Below are positions 8,855 to 17,220 of a DNA stretch of 64,000 nt, in pieces. Below the pieces are notes generated by a model, which saw only the letters and a list, made by a program, of their open reading frames with translations, did no database searches and had not been told where the DNA came from. Origin of the DNA: Piscinibacter gummiphilus. GTDB lineage: Bacteria > Pseudomonadota > Gammaproteobacteria > Burkholderiales > Burkholderiaceae_C. Within the stretch, counting starts at the first letter, position 1; each line of letters opens with the position of its first letter. Position numbers and translations under genes: made by a program. Location: NCBI RefSeq assembly GCF_002116905.1, contig NZ_CP015118.1, forward strand, positions 2,480,001 through 2,544,000, written 5' to 3'.

Positions 8855-9925
8855 TTACTTCAGTTGGCTTTCCGTGTAGTAACCGCTTCCCACCAGCACT
8901 TGCTTGTAGTTGGCGACGTCCACGCTCACCGGCTTGAGCAGGTACGACGGCACGACCTTGACCCCGTTGTTGTAGGTCTTCGTGTCGTTGATGGGCACCG
9001 TCTTGCCGGTCAGCATCGCGTCCACCATCTGCGCCGCCACCTTCGCGAGCTCGCGGGTGTCCTTGAACACCGTGGCCCGCTGTTCACCGCGGAGCATCGA
9101 CTTCACCGAGGCGATCTCCGCGTCCTGCCCGGTCACCACCGGGAACGGCTGCTGCGGCGTGCCGTAGCCCACGCCCTTGAGCGACGACAGGATGCCGATG
9201 CTCAGGCCGTCGTACGGCGACAGCACGGCGTCCACGCGGCCCTTGGTGTAGAAGGCGCTCAGGATGTTGTCCATGCGCGCCTGCGCCACCGCGCCGTCCC
9301 AGCGCAGCGTCGACACCTTCTGCATGCCGACCTGCTTGCTGCCGACGACGAGCTTGCCGCTGTCGATGTAGGGTTTCAGAACCGACATCGCGCCGTCGTA
9401 GAAGAAGAAGGCGTTGTTGTCGTCCGGCGAGCCGCCGAACAGCTCGATGTTGAACGGACCCTTCTTGTTCTTCAGGTCGAGCGCGTGTTCGATGTAGCCG
9501 GCCTGCAGCACGCCCACCTGGAAGTTGTCGAACGTGGCGTAGTAGTCCACGTTCTTCGACCCCTTGATGAGCCGGTCGTACGAGACGACCTTGATGCCGC
9601 GGTCGGCCGCCTTCTGCAGCGCGTCCGACAGCGTGGTGCCGTCGATGGCGGCGATCACCAGGACCTTCACGCCCTTGGTGATCATGTTCTCCACCTGGGC
9701 CAGCTGGTTCGGGATGTCGTCGTCGGCGTACTGCAGGTCGGCCTTGTAGCCCTTTTCCTTCAGGGCCTTGACCATGCTGTCGCCGTCGGCGATCCAGCGG
9801 GCGGAGGACTTGGTGGGCATGGACACGCCGATCGTGCCCTTGTCCTGGGCCGCGGCCGGCAGGCTCGCGGCGCCGAAGGCGAGCACGAGCGCGGCCAGCG
9901 CGGTGCGGCGCTGAAACTTCTTCAT
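8855..9925 (-). CDS. chvE: Periplasmic multiple-sugar-binding protein, ChvE/XylF-like
   Basis: A 356-aa periplasmic binding protein of the CUT2 class. It has a Sec signal peptide (M-K-K-F-Q-R-R-T, a hydrophobic core, then A-A-A-Q-D) with cleavage predicted near residue 27. The mature part has the peripla_BP_4 fold pattern: I-G-V-S-M-P-T, a V-L-V-I-A-A-I-D-G segment and G-G-S-P-D-D-N-N-A. The ChvE/SbpA group is the closest in style; it binds several aldoses, and in Agrobacterium it also signals to VirA. A good ribosome site (GGAGAG) precedes the ATG at 9923-9925. It is expressed with the ytfQ-like gene 22 nt upstream, and its 3' end is followed by a terminator-like hairpin. Confidence 0.88.
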   Translation of the reverse strand: MKKFQRRTALAALVLAFGAASLPAAAQDKGTIGVSMPTKSSARWIADGDSMVKALKEKGYKADLQYADDDIPNQLAQVENMITKGVKVLVIAAIDGTTLSDALQKAADRGIKVVSYDRLIKGSKNVDYYATFDNFQVGVLQAGYIEHALDLKNKKGPFNIELFGGSPDDNNAFFFYDGAMSVLKPYIDSGKLVVGSKQVGMQKVSTLRWDGAVAQARMDNILSAFYTKGRVDAVLSPYDGLSIGILSSLKGVGYGTPQQPFPVVTGQDAEIASVKSMLRGEQRATVFKDTRELAKVAAQMVDAMLTGKTVPINDTKTYNNGVKVVPSYLLKPVSVDVANYKQVLVGSGYYTESQLK

Positions 9926-9947
9926 GATGATCTCTCTCCAGGGATGC

Positions 9948-10913
9948 TCAGTACTTGCGCTTCGGGAACTCGCGGGCGGCCACTTCCATCGGGAAGATGG
10001 TCTCCTCGGTCACGATGCGCTTCGGCAGCGACTTGCCGGCCACGAGGTCCTTCGTGGCGCTCATCAGCTGCGGGCCCAGCAGCGGGCTGCATTCGACGGT
10101 GACGTCGAGCTTGCCCGCCATCATGGCCTCGAAGGCGCCCTTGACGGCGTCGATCGAGATGATGGTGATGTCCTTCGACGGCTTCATGCCGGCTTCCTCG
10201 ATGGCCTGGATGGCCCCGATCGCCATGTCGTCGTTGTGCGCGTAGAGCACGTTGATCTTCTTGCCCTCGGCCTTCAGGAAGGCTTCCATCACCTCCTTGC
10301 CCTTGGCGCGGGTGAAGTCACCGGTCTGCGAGCGGATGATCTTGATGCGCGGGTCGGCCTTGATGGCTTCCTCGAAGCCCTTCTTGCGGTCGATGGCCGG
10401 CGCGGAACCCACGGTGCCCTGCAGCTCGACGACGTTCACGTCACCGGTCTTGCCCTTGACCTTCTCGACGAGCCAGCGGCCCGCCTTGCGGCCTTCCTCG
10501 ATGAAGTCCGAACCCATGAACGTCACGTACAGCGACGTGTCCTTGCTGTCGACGGCGCGGTCGGTGAGGATCACCGGGATCTTCGCGGCCTTGGCTTCAC
10601 GCAGCACGGTGTCCCAGCCCGACTCCACCACCGGCGAGAAGGCGATCACGTCGACCTTCTGCGCGATGAACGAGCGGATCGCCTTGATCTGGTTCTCCTG
10701 CTTCTGCTGCGCGTCGGAGAACTTCAGCTCGATGCCCGCTTCCTTGGCCGCGGCCTTGATGGATTCGGTGTTGGCGGTGCGCCATTCGCTCTCGGCGCCG
10801 ATCTGACTGAAACCAAGCACGATCTTCTTCTGCGCGAAGCCAGTCAGGGGCCACGCGGTGGTCAACGAAGCAGCGGCGAGCGCTGCAAACAGGGTGCGTC
10901 TTTGGAATTTCAT
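9948..10913 (-). CDS. ytfQ: Periplasmic sugar-binding protein, YtfQ-like
   Basis: A 321-aa periplasmic binding protein with a signal peptide ending near A-Q-K-K (residues 1-28). It shows the YtfQ-type start V-L-G-F-S-Q-I-G-A-E-S-E-W-R and a substrate-lobe stretch A-H-N-D-D-M-A-I-G-A-I. It is the natural binding partner for YtfR/YtfT/YjfF, but those genes lie 4-7 kb downstream, with the whole chvE-gguA-gguB set between them. A frame extending far upstream through the dehydrogenase is an artefact: the ATG at 10911-10913 begins a canonical signal peptide. The 104-nt gap to the upstream dehydrogenase could hold an internal promoter. E. coli YtfQ binds galactofuranose; the sugar here is unproven. 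Confidence 0.88.
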   Translation of the reverse strand: MKFQRRTLFAALAAASLTTAWPLTGFAQKKIVLGFSQIGAESEWRTANTESIKAAAKEAGIELKFSDAQQKQENQIKAIRSFIAQKVDVIAFSPVVESGWDTVLREAKAAKIPVILTDRAVDSKDTSLYVTFMGSDFIEEGRKAGRWLVEKVKGKTGDVNVVELQGTVGSAPAIDRKKGFEEAIKADPRIKIIRSQTGDFTRAKGKEVMEAFLKAEGKKINVLYAHNDDMAIGAIQAIEEAGMKPSKDITIISIDAVKGAFEAMMAGKLDVTVECSPLLGPQLMSATKDLVAGKSLPKRIVTEETIFPMEVAAREFPKRKY

Positions 10914-11017
10914 GGAAGTCCTCGCAAGGGTTTGGATGGCCTGCGGTCTCGTGCCGCAGTGTCGAACGGGGTCGGGGGTGGGGCTCTCTCCTTCGTGAAC
11001 GGAAAACGGGTCGCGCG

Positions 11018-12457
11018 TCAGGCCAGGGTGTAGGCCGTCTTCACGGTGGTGTAGAACTCGGCCGCGTAGCGGCCCTGCTCGCGCGACCCGTGGCTGGACT
11101 CCTTGCGTCCGCCGAAGGGCACGTGATGGTCGACGCCAGCGGTGGGGAGGTTGACCATCGTCATCCCCACTTGTGCATGGCGCTTGAAATGCGTTGCGTG
11201 TTTCAGCGACGTGGTGCAGATGCCGGCGCACAGACCGAACGGGGTGTCGTTGGCGAGGGCCAGCGCATGCTCGTAGCCTTCCGCTCGGATCACGCAGGCG
11301 ACGGGGCCGAAGATCTCCTCGCGCGCCACGCGGTGTTGCGGCTGGGCGAGGAAGAGGGCCGGGCTCATGTAGTGGCCGCGCGTCTGGCGCTGCAGCGTGT
11401 CGCCGCCCACGAGGTGTTCGGCGCCTTCCTCGCGGGCGATGGCGAGGTAGCCGAGGTTCTGCTCGAGCTGGTGTTCGTCCGCCACCGGGCCGATCTGCGT
11501 GTCGCGGTGCAGCGCGTGGCCCACCTTGAGGGCGGCGGTGCGTTCGCGCAGGCGGGTGACGAAGCGGTCGTGGATGGGGGCGTCGACGATCAGGCGGCTC
11601 GACGCCGTGCAGCGCTGGCCGGTCGAGAAGAAGGCGCCCTGCAGCGCGCAGTCCACCGCCTGTTCCAGGTCGGCATCGGCCATCACGACGAGCGGGTTCT
11701 TGCCGCCCATCTCGAGCTGCACCTTCGCACCGCGTTCGGCCGTGCCCTTGAGGATCTGGCGGCCCGTGCCCACCGAGCCGGTGAAGCTGATGGCGTCGAC
11801 CAGCGGACTGTCGACGAGCGCCTGGCCCACCTGGCGGCCGCTGCCCATCACGAGGTTGAACACACCGGCCGGCAGCGATGCGCGGCTGATGATCTCGGCC
11901 AGCGCCCAGCCGCAGGCAGGCACCAGTTCGGCCGGTTTGAAGACCACGCTGTTGCCGAAGGCCAGCGCCGGGGCGATCTTCCAGGCGGGGATCGCGAAGG
12001 GGAAGTTCCACGGGGCGATGATCCCGACCACGCCCACGGGCTCGCGGGTCACCTCCACGTCGACGCCGGGGCGCACCGACGGCAGCCGCTCGCCACCCAG
12101 CCGCAGGGCCTCGCCGGCGAAGAACTTGAAGATGTTGCCCGCGCGGGCCACTTCGCCGATGCCTTCCGGCAGTGTCTTGCCTTCCTCGCGCGCCAGCAGT
12201 TCGCCGAGTTCGGTGCGGCGCGCGAGCAGTTCGGTGCCGATCTGGTCGAGCGCGTCGGCGCGGCGCTGCGGCGTGCTGAGTGCCCACGAGGCGAGCGCGT
12301 CGGCCGCGGCGCGGATCGCGTTGTCGGTCTGGCTGCGGTCGGCCCGCGCGTACTCGGCCACCACCTCGTCGAGGTCCGACGGGTTCGTGCTGATGCCGGT
12401 GGTGACCCCGGTCTCCCAGCGGCCGTTGAAGTAGTTCTTGCAGGCGAGGGTGGCCAT
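11018..12457 (-). CDS. Aldehyde dehydrogenase, likely alpha-ketoglutarate semialdehyde dehydrogenase
   Basis: A 479-aa NAD(P)-dependent aldehyde dehydrogenase. It has the W-N-F-P cofactor loop, F-T-G-S-V-G-T-G-R nucleotide site, E in L-E-M-G-G-K-N-P and catalytic Cys in F-F-S-T-G-Q-R-C-T-A. In this neighbourhood the expected step is oxidation of 2,5-dioxopentanoate to 2-oxoglutarate, the last reaction of the Weimberg-type pentose pathway. The start at 12455-12457 lies 11 nt after the stop of the FAH-family gene. An in-frame extension upstream overlaps that gene and is rejected. Family membership is certain; the substrate is inferred from context. Confidence 0.88.
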   Translation of the reverse strand: MATLACKNYFNGRWETGVTTGISTNPSDLDEVVAEYARADRSQTDNAIRAAADALASWALSTPQRRADALDQIGTELLARRTELGELLAREEGKTLPEGIGEVARAGNIFKFFAGEALRLGGERLPSVRPGVDVEVTREPVGVVGIIAPWNFPFAIPAWKIAPALAFGNSVVFKPAELVPACGWALAEIISRASLPAGVFNLVMGSGRQVGQALVDSPLVDAISFTGSVGTGRQILKGTAERGAKVQLEMGGKNPLVVMADADLEQAVDCALQGAFFSTGQRCTASSRLIVDAPIHDRFVTRLRERTAALKVGHALHRDTQIGPVADEHQLEQNLGYLAIAREEGAEHLVGGDTLQRQTRGHYMSPALFLAQPQHRVAREEIFGPVACVIRAEGYEHALALANDTPFGLCAGICTTSLKHATHFKRHAQVGMTMVNLPTAGVDHHVPFGGRKESSHGSREQGRYAAEFYTTVKTAYTLA

Positions 12458-12468
12458 GGTCGGCTCGC

Positions 12469-13464
12469 TCAGAGGGCCTTCACGCCGCCGATGCCGAACC
12501 CGGCGTCGGCCACGGCCAGCGGATTCACGAGCGCGGCGCCCAGGTCGGGCAGGTCGATCTCGAAGCGGTCGCCCGGTTCGACGCGGATGCCGTCGGCGAA
12601 GCTCAGCGTCGAGGTGCCGAAGAAGTGCAGGTGCACGTCGCCGGGGCGGCGGTGGGCCGCGTACTTGAAGTGGTGGTACTCCAGGTTGGCGATCGTGTGG
12701 CTCATGTTCGCCTCGCCGGTCAGGAAGGCCTTCTCCCAGACCACGATGTCGCCGCGGCGCACGCGGCTGGTGCCGGCCAGGTGGTCGGGCAGGGCGCCGG
12801 TGCGAAGTTCGGGGCCCACGGCGCAGGCGCGCAGCTTCGAATGGGCGAGGTAGAGGTAGTTCTGGCGTTCGGTGACGTGGTCGGAGAACTCGTTGCCGAT
12901 GGCGAAGCCGAGGCGGTGCGGCGTGCCGTCGGCGCCGATCACGTACAGGCCCACGAGTTCGGGCTCCTCGCCGCCGTCGAGTGCGAACGACGGGCTCTCG
13001 AGCGGGGCGCCGGGGGCGGCGACGATCTGGCCGTCGCCCTTGTAGAACCACTCGGGCTGCACGCCGGGCTCGCCCCCCTTGGGCTTGCCGCCGTCGAGGC
13101 CCCACTTGAACATGCGCATCGAGTCGGACAGCGTCGTCTCGTCGGAGGACAGCTTGTGGTGCATCGCGTCGCGGGTGGCGGCGCTGCCGAGGTGGGTGAG
13201 GCCGGTGCCGGTGACGAGGCAGTGGGCCGGGTCGCGGTGGGTGAGGGGCGGCAGCACGCGGCCGTCGGCCAGCAGGCGGGTGTAAGGCAGTTCGCCGCCG
13301 GCCGTTTCGGTCACGGCCTCGAGCGTGGTGCCGCGGGCCAGGGCCGCCATGGCCAGGTCGTAGGTGCTGCGGTGGTGGGCGACACGCCGCAGGGACCGGC
13401 CGGACGTGTCCACCTGTCCGAGGTTCGGGGCGCCGTCGTCGTCGATGAACTGGATCAGTCGCAT
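12469..13464 (-). CDS. FAH-family enzyme, AraD1-like (2-keto-3-deoxy-L-arabonate dehydratase candidate)
   Basis: A protein of about 331 aa of the fumarylacetoacetate hydrolase superfamily. Its N-terminal part starts M-R-L-I-Q-F, as in AraD1 proteins. It has an S-D-H-V-T-E segment with a preceding E (F-A-I-G-N-E-F), consistent with the acidic metal ligands of the fold. In the L-arabinose route this type dehydrates 2-keto-3-deoxy-L-arabonate to 2,5-dioxopentanoate, the substrate of the dehydrogenase next door. Starts at 13482 (M-A-F) and 13500 (M-R-H-L) are also open, and none has a strong ribosome site; 13464 is chosen for family fit. It is the first gene of the long minus-strand run, divergent from the LysR gene. 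Confidence 0.8.
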   Translation of the reverse strand: MRLIQFIDDDGAPNLGQVDTSGRSLRRVAHHRSTYDLAMAALARGTTLEAVTETAGGELPYTRLLADGRVLPPLTHRDPAHCLVTGTGLTHLGSAATRDAMHHKLSSDETTLSDSMRMFKWGLDGGKPKGGEPGVQPEWFYKGDGQIVAAPGAPLESPSFALDGGEEPELVGLYVIGADGTPHRLGFAIGNEFSDHVTERQNYLYLAHSKLRACAVGPELRTGALPDHLAGTSRVRRGDIVVWEKAFLTGEANMSHTIANLEYHHFKYAAHRRPGDVHLHFFGTSTLSFADGIRVEPGDRFEIDLPDLGAALVNPLAVADAGFGIGGVKAL

Positions 13465-13521
13465 GGGGTTCGGGAAAGCCATCAGATCAAGGTGGCGCAT
13501 CGTACGAACCGCTGGGATATC

Positions 13522-13534
13522 TTTCTAATAGAAA
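13522..13534. promoter_or_regulatory. LysR-type operator candidate (T-N11-A palindrome)
   Basis: TTTCTA-A-TAGAAA is a perfect 13-bp inverted repeat with the T-N11-A form of LysR-family sites. It lies in the AT-rich 78-114 nt gap between the FAH-family gene and the divergent gbpR-like gene, where a LysR regulator normally binds to control its target and itself. The half-site TTTCTA recurs in the divergent promoter at 15340-15483. Binding is inferred. Confidence 0.55.
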
Positions 13535-13578
13535 TTTGCTCGCTTCCGATATACGATCTTGAATCGACGTAAACCCTT

Positions 13579-14547
13579 ATGACGAACTACACCCACTGGT
13601 TCATCCGTGCCCGCCTCAAGACGCGCCAACTGCTGCTGCTCGTGGCCCTGGCGGAGGAGGGCAACATCCATCGCGCCGCCCAGGTGCTGAACATGACCCA
13701 GCCGGCGGCCTCCAAGCTGCTGAAGGACCTGGAGGACGTGCTCGAGGTGTCGCTCTTCGAGCGGCTGCCGCGCGGCATGCGGCCCACCTGGTACGGGGAA
13801 ACCATGATCCGGCACGCCCGCGTCGCGCTCGCGAGCCTGAACCAGGCCCACGACGAGGTCGAGGCGCTGAAGGCGGGGCGGTTCGGGCAGGTGAGCGTCG
13901 GGTCCATCACGGCGCCGGGGCTCGTGCTGCTGCCGCCGGCGGTGGCGCTGGTCAAGCAGGAGCATCCGAGCCTGCGGGTGTCGCTGCAGATCGAGACCAG
14001 CGACGTGCTGATGGAGCGGCTGGTGCACGGCAAGCTCGACATGCTGGTGTCGCGCCTCTTCGCCCAGCACGACAAGAGCGACCTGCGCTACGAGGTGCTG
14101 ACCGAGGAGCCCGTGAGCGCCATCACCCGGCCGGGCCACCCGCTGCTGAACGTGGCCAACCTGACGCTGCGCGACGCGTTGAGCGCCGGCTGGATCGTGC
14201 CGCCGGTGGGCAGCATCCTGCGCCATCGGTTCGAGCTGATGTTCCAGGAGGTGGGGCTCGAGCCGCCCATCAACGTCATCGAGACGTCGGCCCTGCTGTT
14301 CACCACGAAGATGCTGCAGCAGAGCGACATGATCGGTGTCGTGGCCACCGACGTGGCGCGCTACTACGCGGCGCACGGCATCGTCTCCATCCTCCCGATG
14401 GAGCTGCCGTGCCACATGGACACCTTCGGCATCATCACCCGCACCGACAAGCTGCTGTCACCCGCGGCGAAGGTGATGCTCAAGGCGCTGAAGACCACCG
14501 CCACGAGCGTGTACGGCAGCCGGTTCGATCCGCTGTCGGTGGACTGA
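13579..14547 (+). CDS. gbpR: LysR-family regulator, GbpR-like
   Basis: A 322-aa LysR-type transcriptional regulator. The winged helix-turn-helix spans roughly residues 17-75 (L-V-A-L-A-E-E-G-N-I-H-R-A-A, then T-Q-P-A-A-S-K-L-L-K-D-L-E), followed by a periplasmic-binding-protein-like effector domain (G-S-I-T-A-P-G onward). The H-W-F-I-R-A-R-L-K-T-R-Q start and I-H-R-A-A-Q-V-L-N variant of the helix are typical of the GbpR group, which regulates chvE-type genes according to sugar. It is divergent from the transporter/pathway operon and faces the SDR gene tail-to-tail (6-nt gap). It probably activates transport and catabolic genes in response to the imported sugar. Confidence 0.85.
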   Translation: MTNYTHWFIRARLKTRQLLLLVALAEEGNIHRAAQVLNMTQPAASKLLKDLEDVLEVSLFERLPRGMRPTWYGETMIRHARVALASLNQAHDEVEALKAGRFGQVSVGSITAPGLVLLPPAVALVKQEHPSLRVSLQIETSDVLMERLVHGKLDMLVSRLFAQHDKSDLRYEVLTEEPVSAITRPGHPLLNVANLTLRDALSAGWIVPPVGSILRHRFELMFQEVGLEPPINVIETSALLFTTKMLQQSDMIGVVATDVARYYAAHGIVSILPMELPCHMDTFGIITRTDKLLSPAAKVMLKALKTTATSVYGSRFDPLSVD

Positions 14548-14553
14548 GCCGGC

Positions 14554-15339
14554 TCAGCTCCAGCCCGCGTCCACCTTGAACTCCTGCGCGGTGCACATCG
14601 CCGCGTCGTCGGAGGCCAGGAACAGCACCATGCGTGCGACGTCGGAAGGTTGCAGCTTGTCGGGCAGGCACTGGTTGCGCGCCAGGGCGGCCTCGCCCTC
14701 GGCGTCGAGCCACAGCTTGACCTGCCGCTCCGTCATGACCCAGCCCGGCGACACCGTGTTGACGCGGATGCGGTCTGCCCCCAGGCTCGCGGCGAGCCCG
14801 CGCGTGAGCCCGTTCACCGACGACTTCGCGATCGCGTAGCAGGGGTAGCCGCCGCTCTTGGTCTGCCAGCCGGTCGAGCCGAGGTTGATGACGGAGCCGC
14901 CGCCCAGGCGCCTCATGCCGGGCGCCACCGCCTGGATCGCGAAGAAGGCCGGGCGTTCGTTGATGGCGACCCGCTCGTCGTAGTACGCCGGCGTGACCGA
15001 TTCCAGCGTGTGCCGGTCGTCGCTCGCGACGTTGTTCACCAGCGCGGCGAAGTCGCCGCCCAGCGCGGCTGCGCCATCGGTCACCGCCTGCTGCAGCGCG
15101 GTGACGTCGCGCACGTCGCACACGCGCCACCACGGGGCGGGATGCCCGGCGACGGCGAGGGATGCCGCCAGGTCGCGGCTCGGTGCCTCGGCGATGTCGA
15201 CGAACGCGACGTGAGCACCCTGCTCGGCGAAGGCGGACACCATGGCGGCGCCGATGCCGGTGCCGCCCCCGGTGATGAACACGCGGCGGCCCTGCAGGCT
15301 GGGGTACCGGGCGAGGCTGGAAGTGAGGTTCGAGGCCAT
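14554..15339 (-). CDS. SDR sugar 1-dehydrogenase (D-xylose/L-arabinose type)
   Basis: A 261-aa short-chain dehydrogenase. It has the G-G-G-T-G-I-G nucleotide motif (residues 24-30), an acidic D48 after the second strand that favours NAD, N-N-V-A-S in place of N-N-A-G, and catalytic S155, Y168 and K172. Its start R-Y-P-S-L-Q-G-R-R-V and its D-D-R-H and C-T-A-Q-E-F-K-V-D-A-G-W stretches closely resemble the Caulobacter XylB D-xylose dehydrogenase as I recall it. It should oxidise an aldopentose at C1 to the lactone, feeding the lactonase at 17217. It is transcribed divergently from the dehydratase gene, sharing a 144-nt promoter region. The exact sugar is undetermined. Confidence 0.82.
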   Translation of the reverse strand: MASNLTSSLARYPSLQGRRVFITGGGTGIGAAMVSAFAEQGAHVAFVDIAEAPSRDLAASLAVAGHPAPWWRVCDVRDVTALQQAVTDGAAALGGDFAALVNNVASDDRHTLESVTPAYYDERVAINERPAFFAIQAVAPGMRRLGGGSVINLGSTGWQTKSGGYPCYAIAKSSVNGLTRGLAASLGADRIRVNTVSPGWVMTERQVKLWLDAEGEAALARNQCLPDKLQPSDVARMVLFLASDDAAMCTAQEFKVDAGWS

Positions 15340-15483
15340 GAAATCCTGTAGCTATTGCAAAGTAGGTATGTCAGGGTGTTAATTTCTTATTTTTCTATCA
15401 TCAATGTGCCTTGCTAGGATCCGCCGCGTCAAGGGGCTTGTGAATGTGAGCCGCCGCCCACCGATCCGAAGGACACGCACGCA
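15340..15483. promoter_or_regulatory. Divergent promoter region with TTTCTA half-site
   Basis: This AT-rich stretch in a GC-rich genome separates the SDR gene from the dehydratase gene and must hold both promoters. At 15392-15404 there is a T-N11-A element (TTTCTATCATCAA) whose left half equals the left half of the palindrome at 13522-13534. This makes it a candidate second site for the GbpR-like regulator. No convincing -35/-10 pair could be fixed by eye. Confidence 0.4.
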
Positions 15484-17220
15484 ATGGATTCCCAGAAGCC
15501 CAAGCCCAAGTACCCGTTCCGCCGCAGCCAGGCCTGGTTCGGCAAGCAGGACCGCGACGGGTTCATGCACCGCAGCTGGATCAAGAACCAGGGTTACCCG
15601 CACGACGAATTCGATGGCCGTCCGGTCATCGGCATCTGCAACACCTGGAGTGAACTGACCCCCTGCAACGGCCATTTCCGCCAGCTGGCCGAGTTCGTCA
15701 AGCGCGGCGTCTACGAGGCCGGCGGGTTCCCGCTCGAGTTCCCGGTGATGTCGCTCGGCGAGACGCAGCTGCGTCCCACCGCGATGCTGTTCCGCAACCT
15801 CGCGAGCATGGACGTCGAGGAGTCGATCCGCGGCAACCCGATCGACGGCGTCGTGTTGCTGATGGGCTGCGACAAGACCACGCCGTCGCTGATGATGGGC
15901 GCCGCCAGCTGCGACCTGCCCACCATCGGCCTGTCGGGCGGGCCCATGCTCAACGGCAAGTTCCGGGGCAAGGACATCGGCTCGGGCACCGGGGTGTGGC
16001 AGATGTCGGAGATGGTGCGGGCCGGCGAGATGACGATGGACGAATTCACCGCGGCGGAGTCGTGCATGCACCGTTCGAGCGGAACCTGCATGACAATGGG
16101 AACCGCTTCCACCATGGCCAGCATGGTGGAAGCGCTCGGGATGTCGCTGCCGGAAAACGCGGCGATCCCGGCCGCCGACACCCGGCGCAACCGCCTGGCG
16201 CAACTCACGGGTCGCAGAATCGTCGAGATGGTCAACGAAGATCTCCGCATGTCGAAGATCCTGACGCGTCAGGCCTTCGAGAACGCCATCCGCACCAATG
16301 CGGCCATCGGCGGATCGACCAATGCGGTGATCCACCTGCTGGCCATCGCGGGCCGCATCGGCGTGAAGCTCACGCTCGACGACTTCGACCGCCTCGGCGC
16401 CGAGGTGCCGTGCCTGCTGAACCTGCAGCCATCGGGCAAGTACCTGATGGAAGACTTCTACTACGCGGGCGGCCTGCCCGCGGTGCTGCGCGACATCACG
16501 CCGCTGCTGCACACCGAGGCGCTCACGGTCAACGGTCACACGATCGGCGAGAACATCGCCGACGCGCCGAACTACAACCGCGAGGTGATCCAGTCGCCCG
16601 AGTCGCCCTTCATGCCGGCGGCCGGCATCGCCGTGCTGCGCGGCAACCTCGCGCCCGACGGCGCGGTGATCAAACCGTCGGCGGCATCCGCCCACCTGCT
16701 CAAGCACCGAGGCCGCGCCGTGGTGTTCGAGAACGCGGAAGACTTCCACGCGCGCATCGACGACGAGGAACTCGACGTCGACGAACACTGCGTGCTGGTG
16801 CTGAAGAACTGCGGCCCGAAGGGCTACCCCGGCATGGCCGAAGTGGGCAACATGCCGCTGCCACCGAAGGTGCTGCGCAAGGGCATCACCGACATGGTCC
16901 GCATCTCCGACGCCCGCATGAGCGGCACGGCGTACGGCACCGTGGTGCTGCACACGTCGCCCGAAGCCGCGGCCGGCGGGCCGCTCGCGCTCGTGCGCAA
17001 CGGCGACATGATCGAACTCGACGTGGCGGCGCGACGGCTGCACGTCGAGGTCTCCGACGAGGAGTTCGCGCGCCGGCGTGCCGAGTGGGTCGCCCCCGAG
17101 GTGCCCAAGCGCGGCTGGTACAAGCTCTACGTCGAACACGTCCAGCAGGCCCACCTGGGCGCCGACCTCGATTTCCTGGTTGGCGGCAGCGGGGCCGGCG
17201 TTCCCAGGGAATCTCATTGA
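15484..17220 (+). CDS. IlvD/Edd-family sugar-acid dehydratase, L-arabonate/D-xylonate type
   Basis: A 578-aa dehydratase of the IlvD/Edd family, with a [2Fe-2S] cluster and Mg2+ in characterised relatives. C61, C129 and C202 have the spacing (68 and 73 residues) of the cluster ligands in L-arabonate dehydratases. The G-C-D-K-T-T-P and H-R-S-S-G-T-C-M-T-M-G-T-A-S-T motifs are intact. It converts the aldonate to 2-keto-3-deoxy-aldonate, the step before the FAH-family enzyme. It is the first gene of a plus-strand operon with the lactonase (4-nt overlap, TTGA) and the epimerase. The length matches arabonate dehydratases, but xylonate or other pentonates cannot be excluded. Confidence 0.88.
   Translation: MDSQKPKPKYPFRRSQAWFGKQDRDGFMHRSWIKNQGYPHDEFDGRPVIGICNTWSELTPCNGHFRQLAEFVKRGVYEAGGFPLEFPVMSLGETQLRPTAMLFRNLASMDVEESIRGNPIDGVVLLMGCDKTTPSLMMGAASCDLPTIGLSGGPMLNGKFRGKDIGSGTGVWQMSEMVRAGEMTMDEFTAAESCMHRSSGTCMTMGTASTMASMVEALGMSLPENAAIPAADTRRNRLAQLTGRRIVEMVNEDLRMSKILTRQAFENAIRTNAAIGGSTNAVIHLLAIAGRIGVKLTLDDFDRLGAEVPCLLNLQPSGKYLMEDFYYAGGLPAVLRDITPLLHTEALTVNGHTIGENIADAPNYNREVIQSPESPFMPAAGIAVLRGNLAPDGAVIKPSAASAHLLKHRGRAVVFENAEDFHARIDDEELDVDEHCVLVLKNCGPKGYPGMAEVGNMPLPPKVLRKGITDMVRISDARMSGTAYGTVVLHTSPEAAAGGPLALVRNGDMIELDVAARRLHVEVSDEEFARRRAEWVAPEVPKRGWYKLYVEHVQQAHLGADLDFLVGGSGAGVPRESH

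Noticed and set aside
10914..11017. CTGCGG/CCGCAG hairpin in the gap between the semialdehyde dehydrogenase and ytfQ genes
   Set aside because: The stem is only 6 bp, with no T-run on the transcribed strand. Not enough to call a terminator or attenuator.
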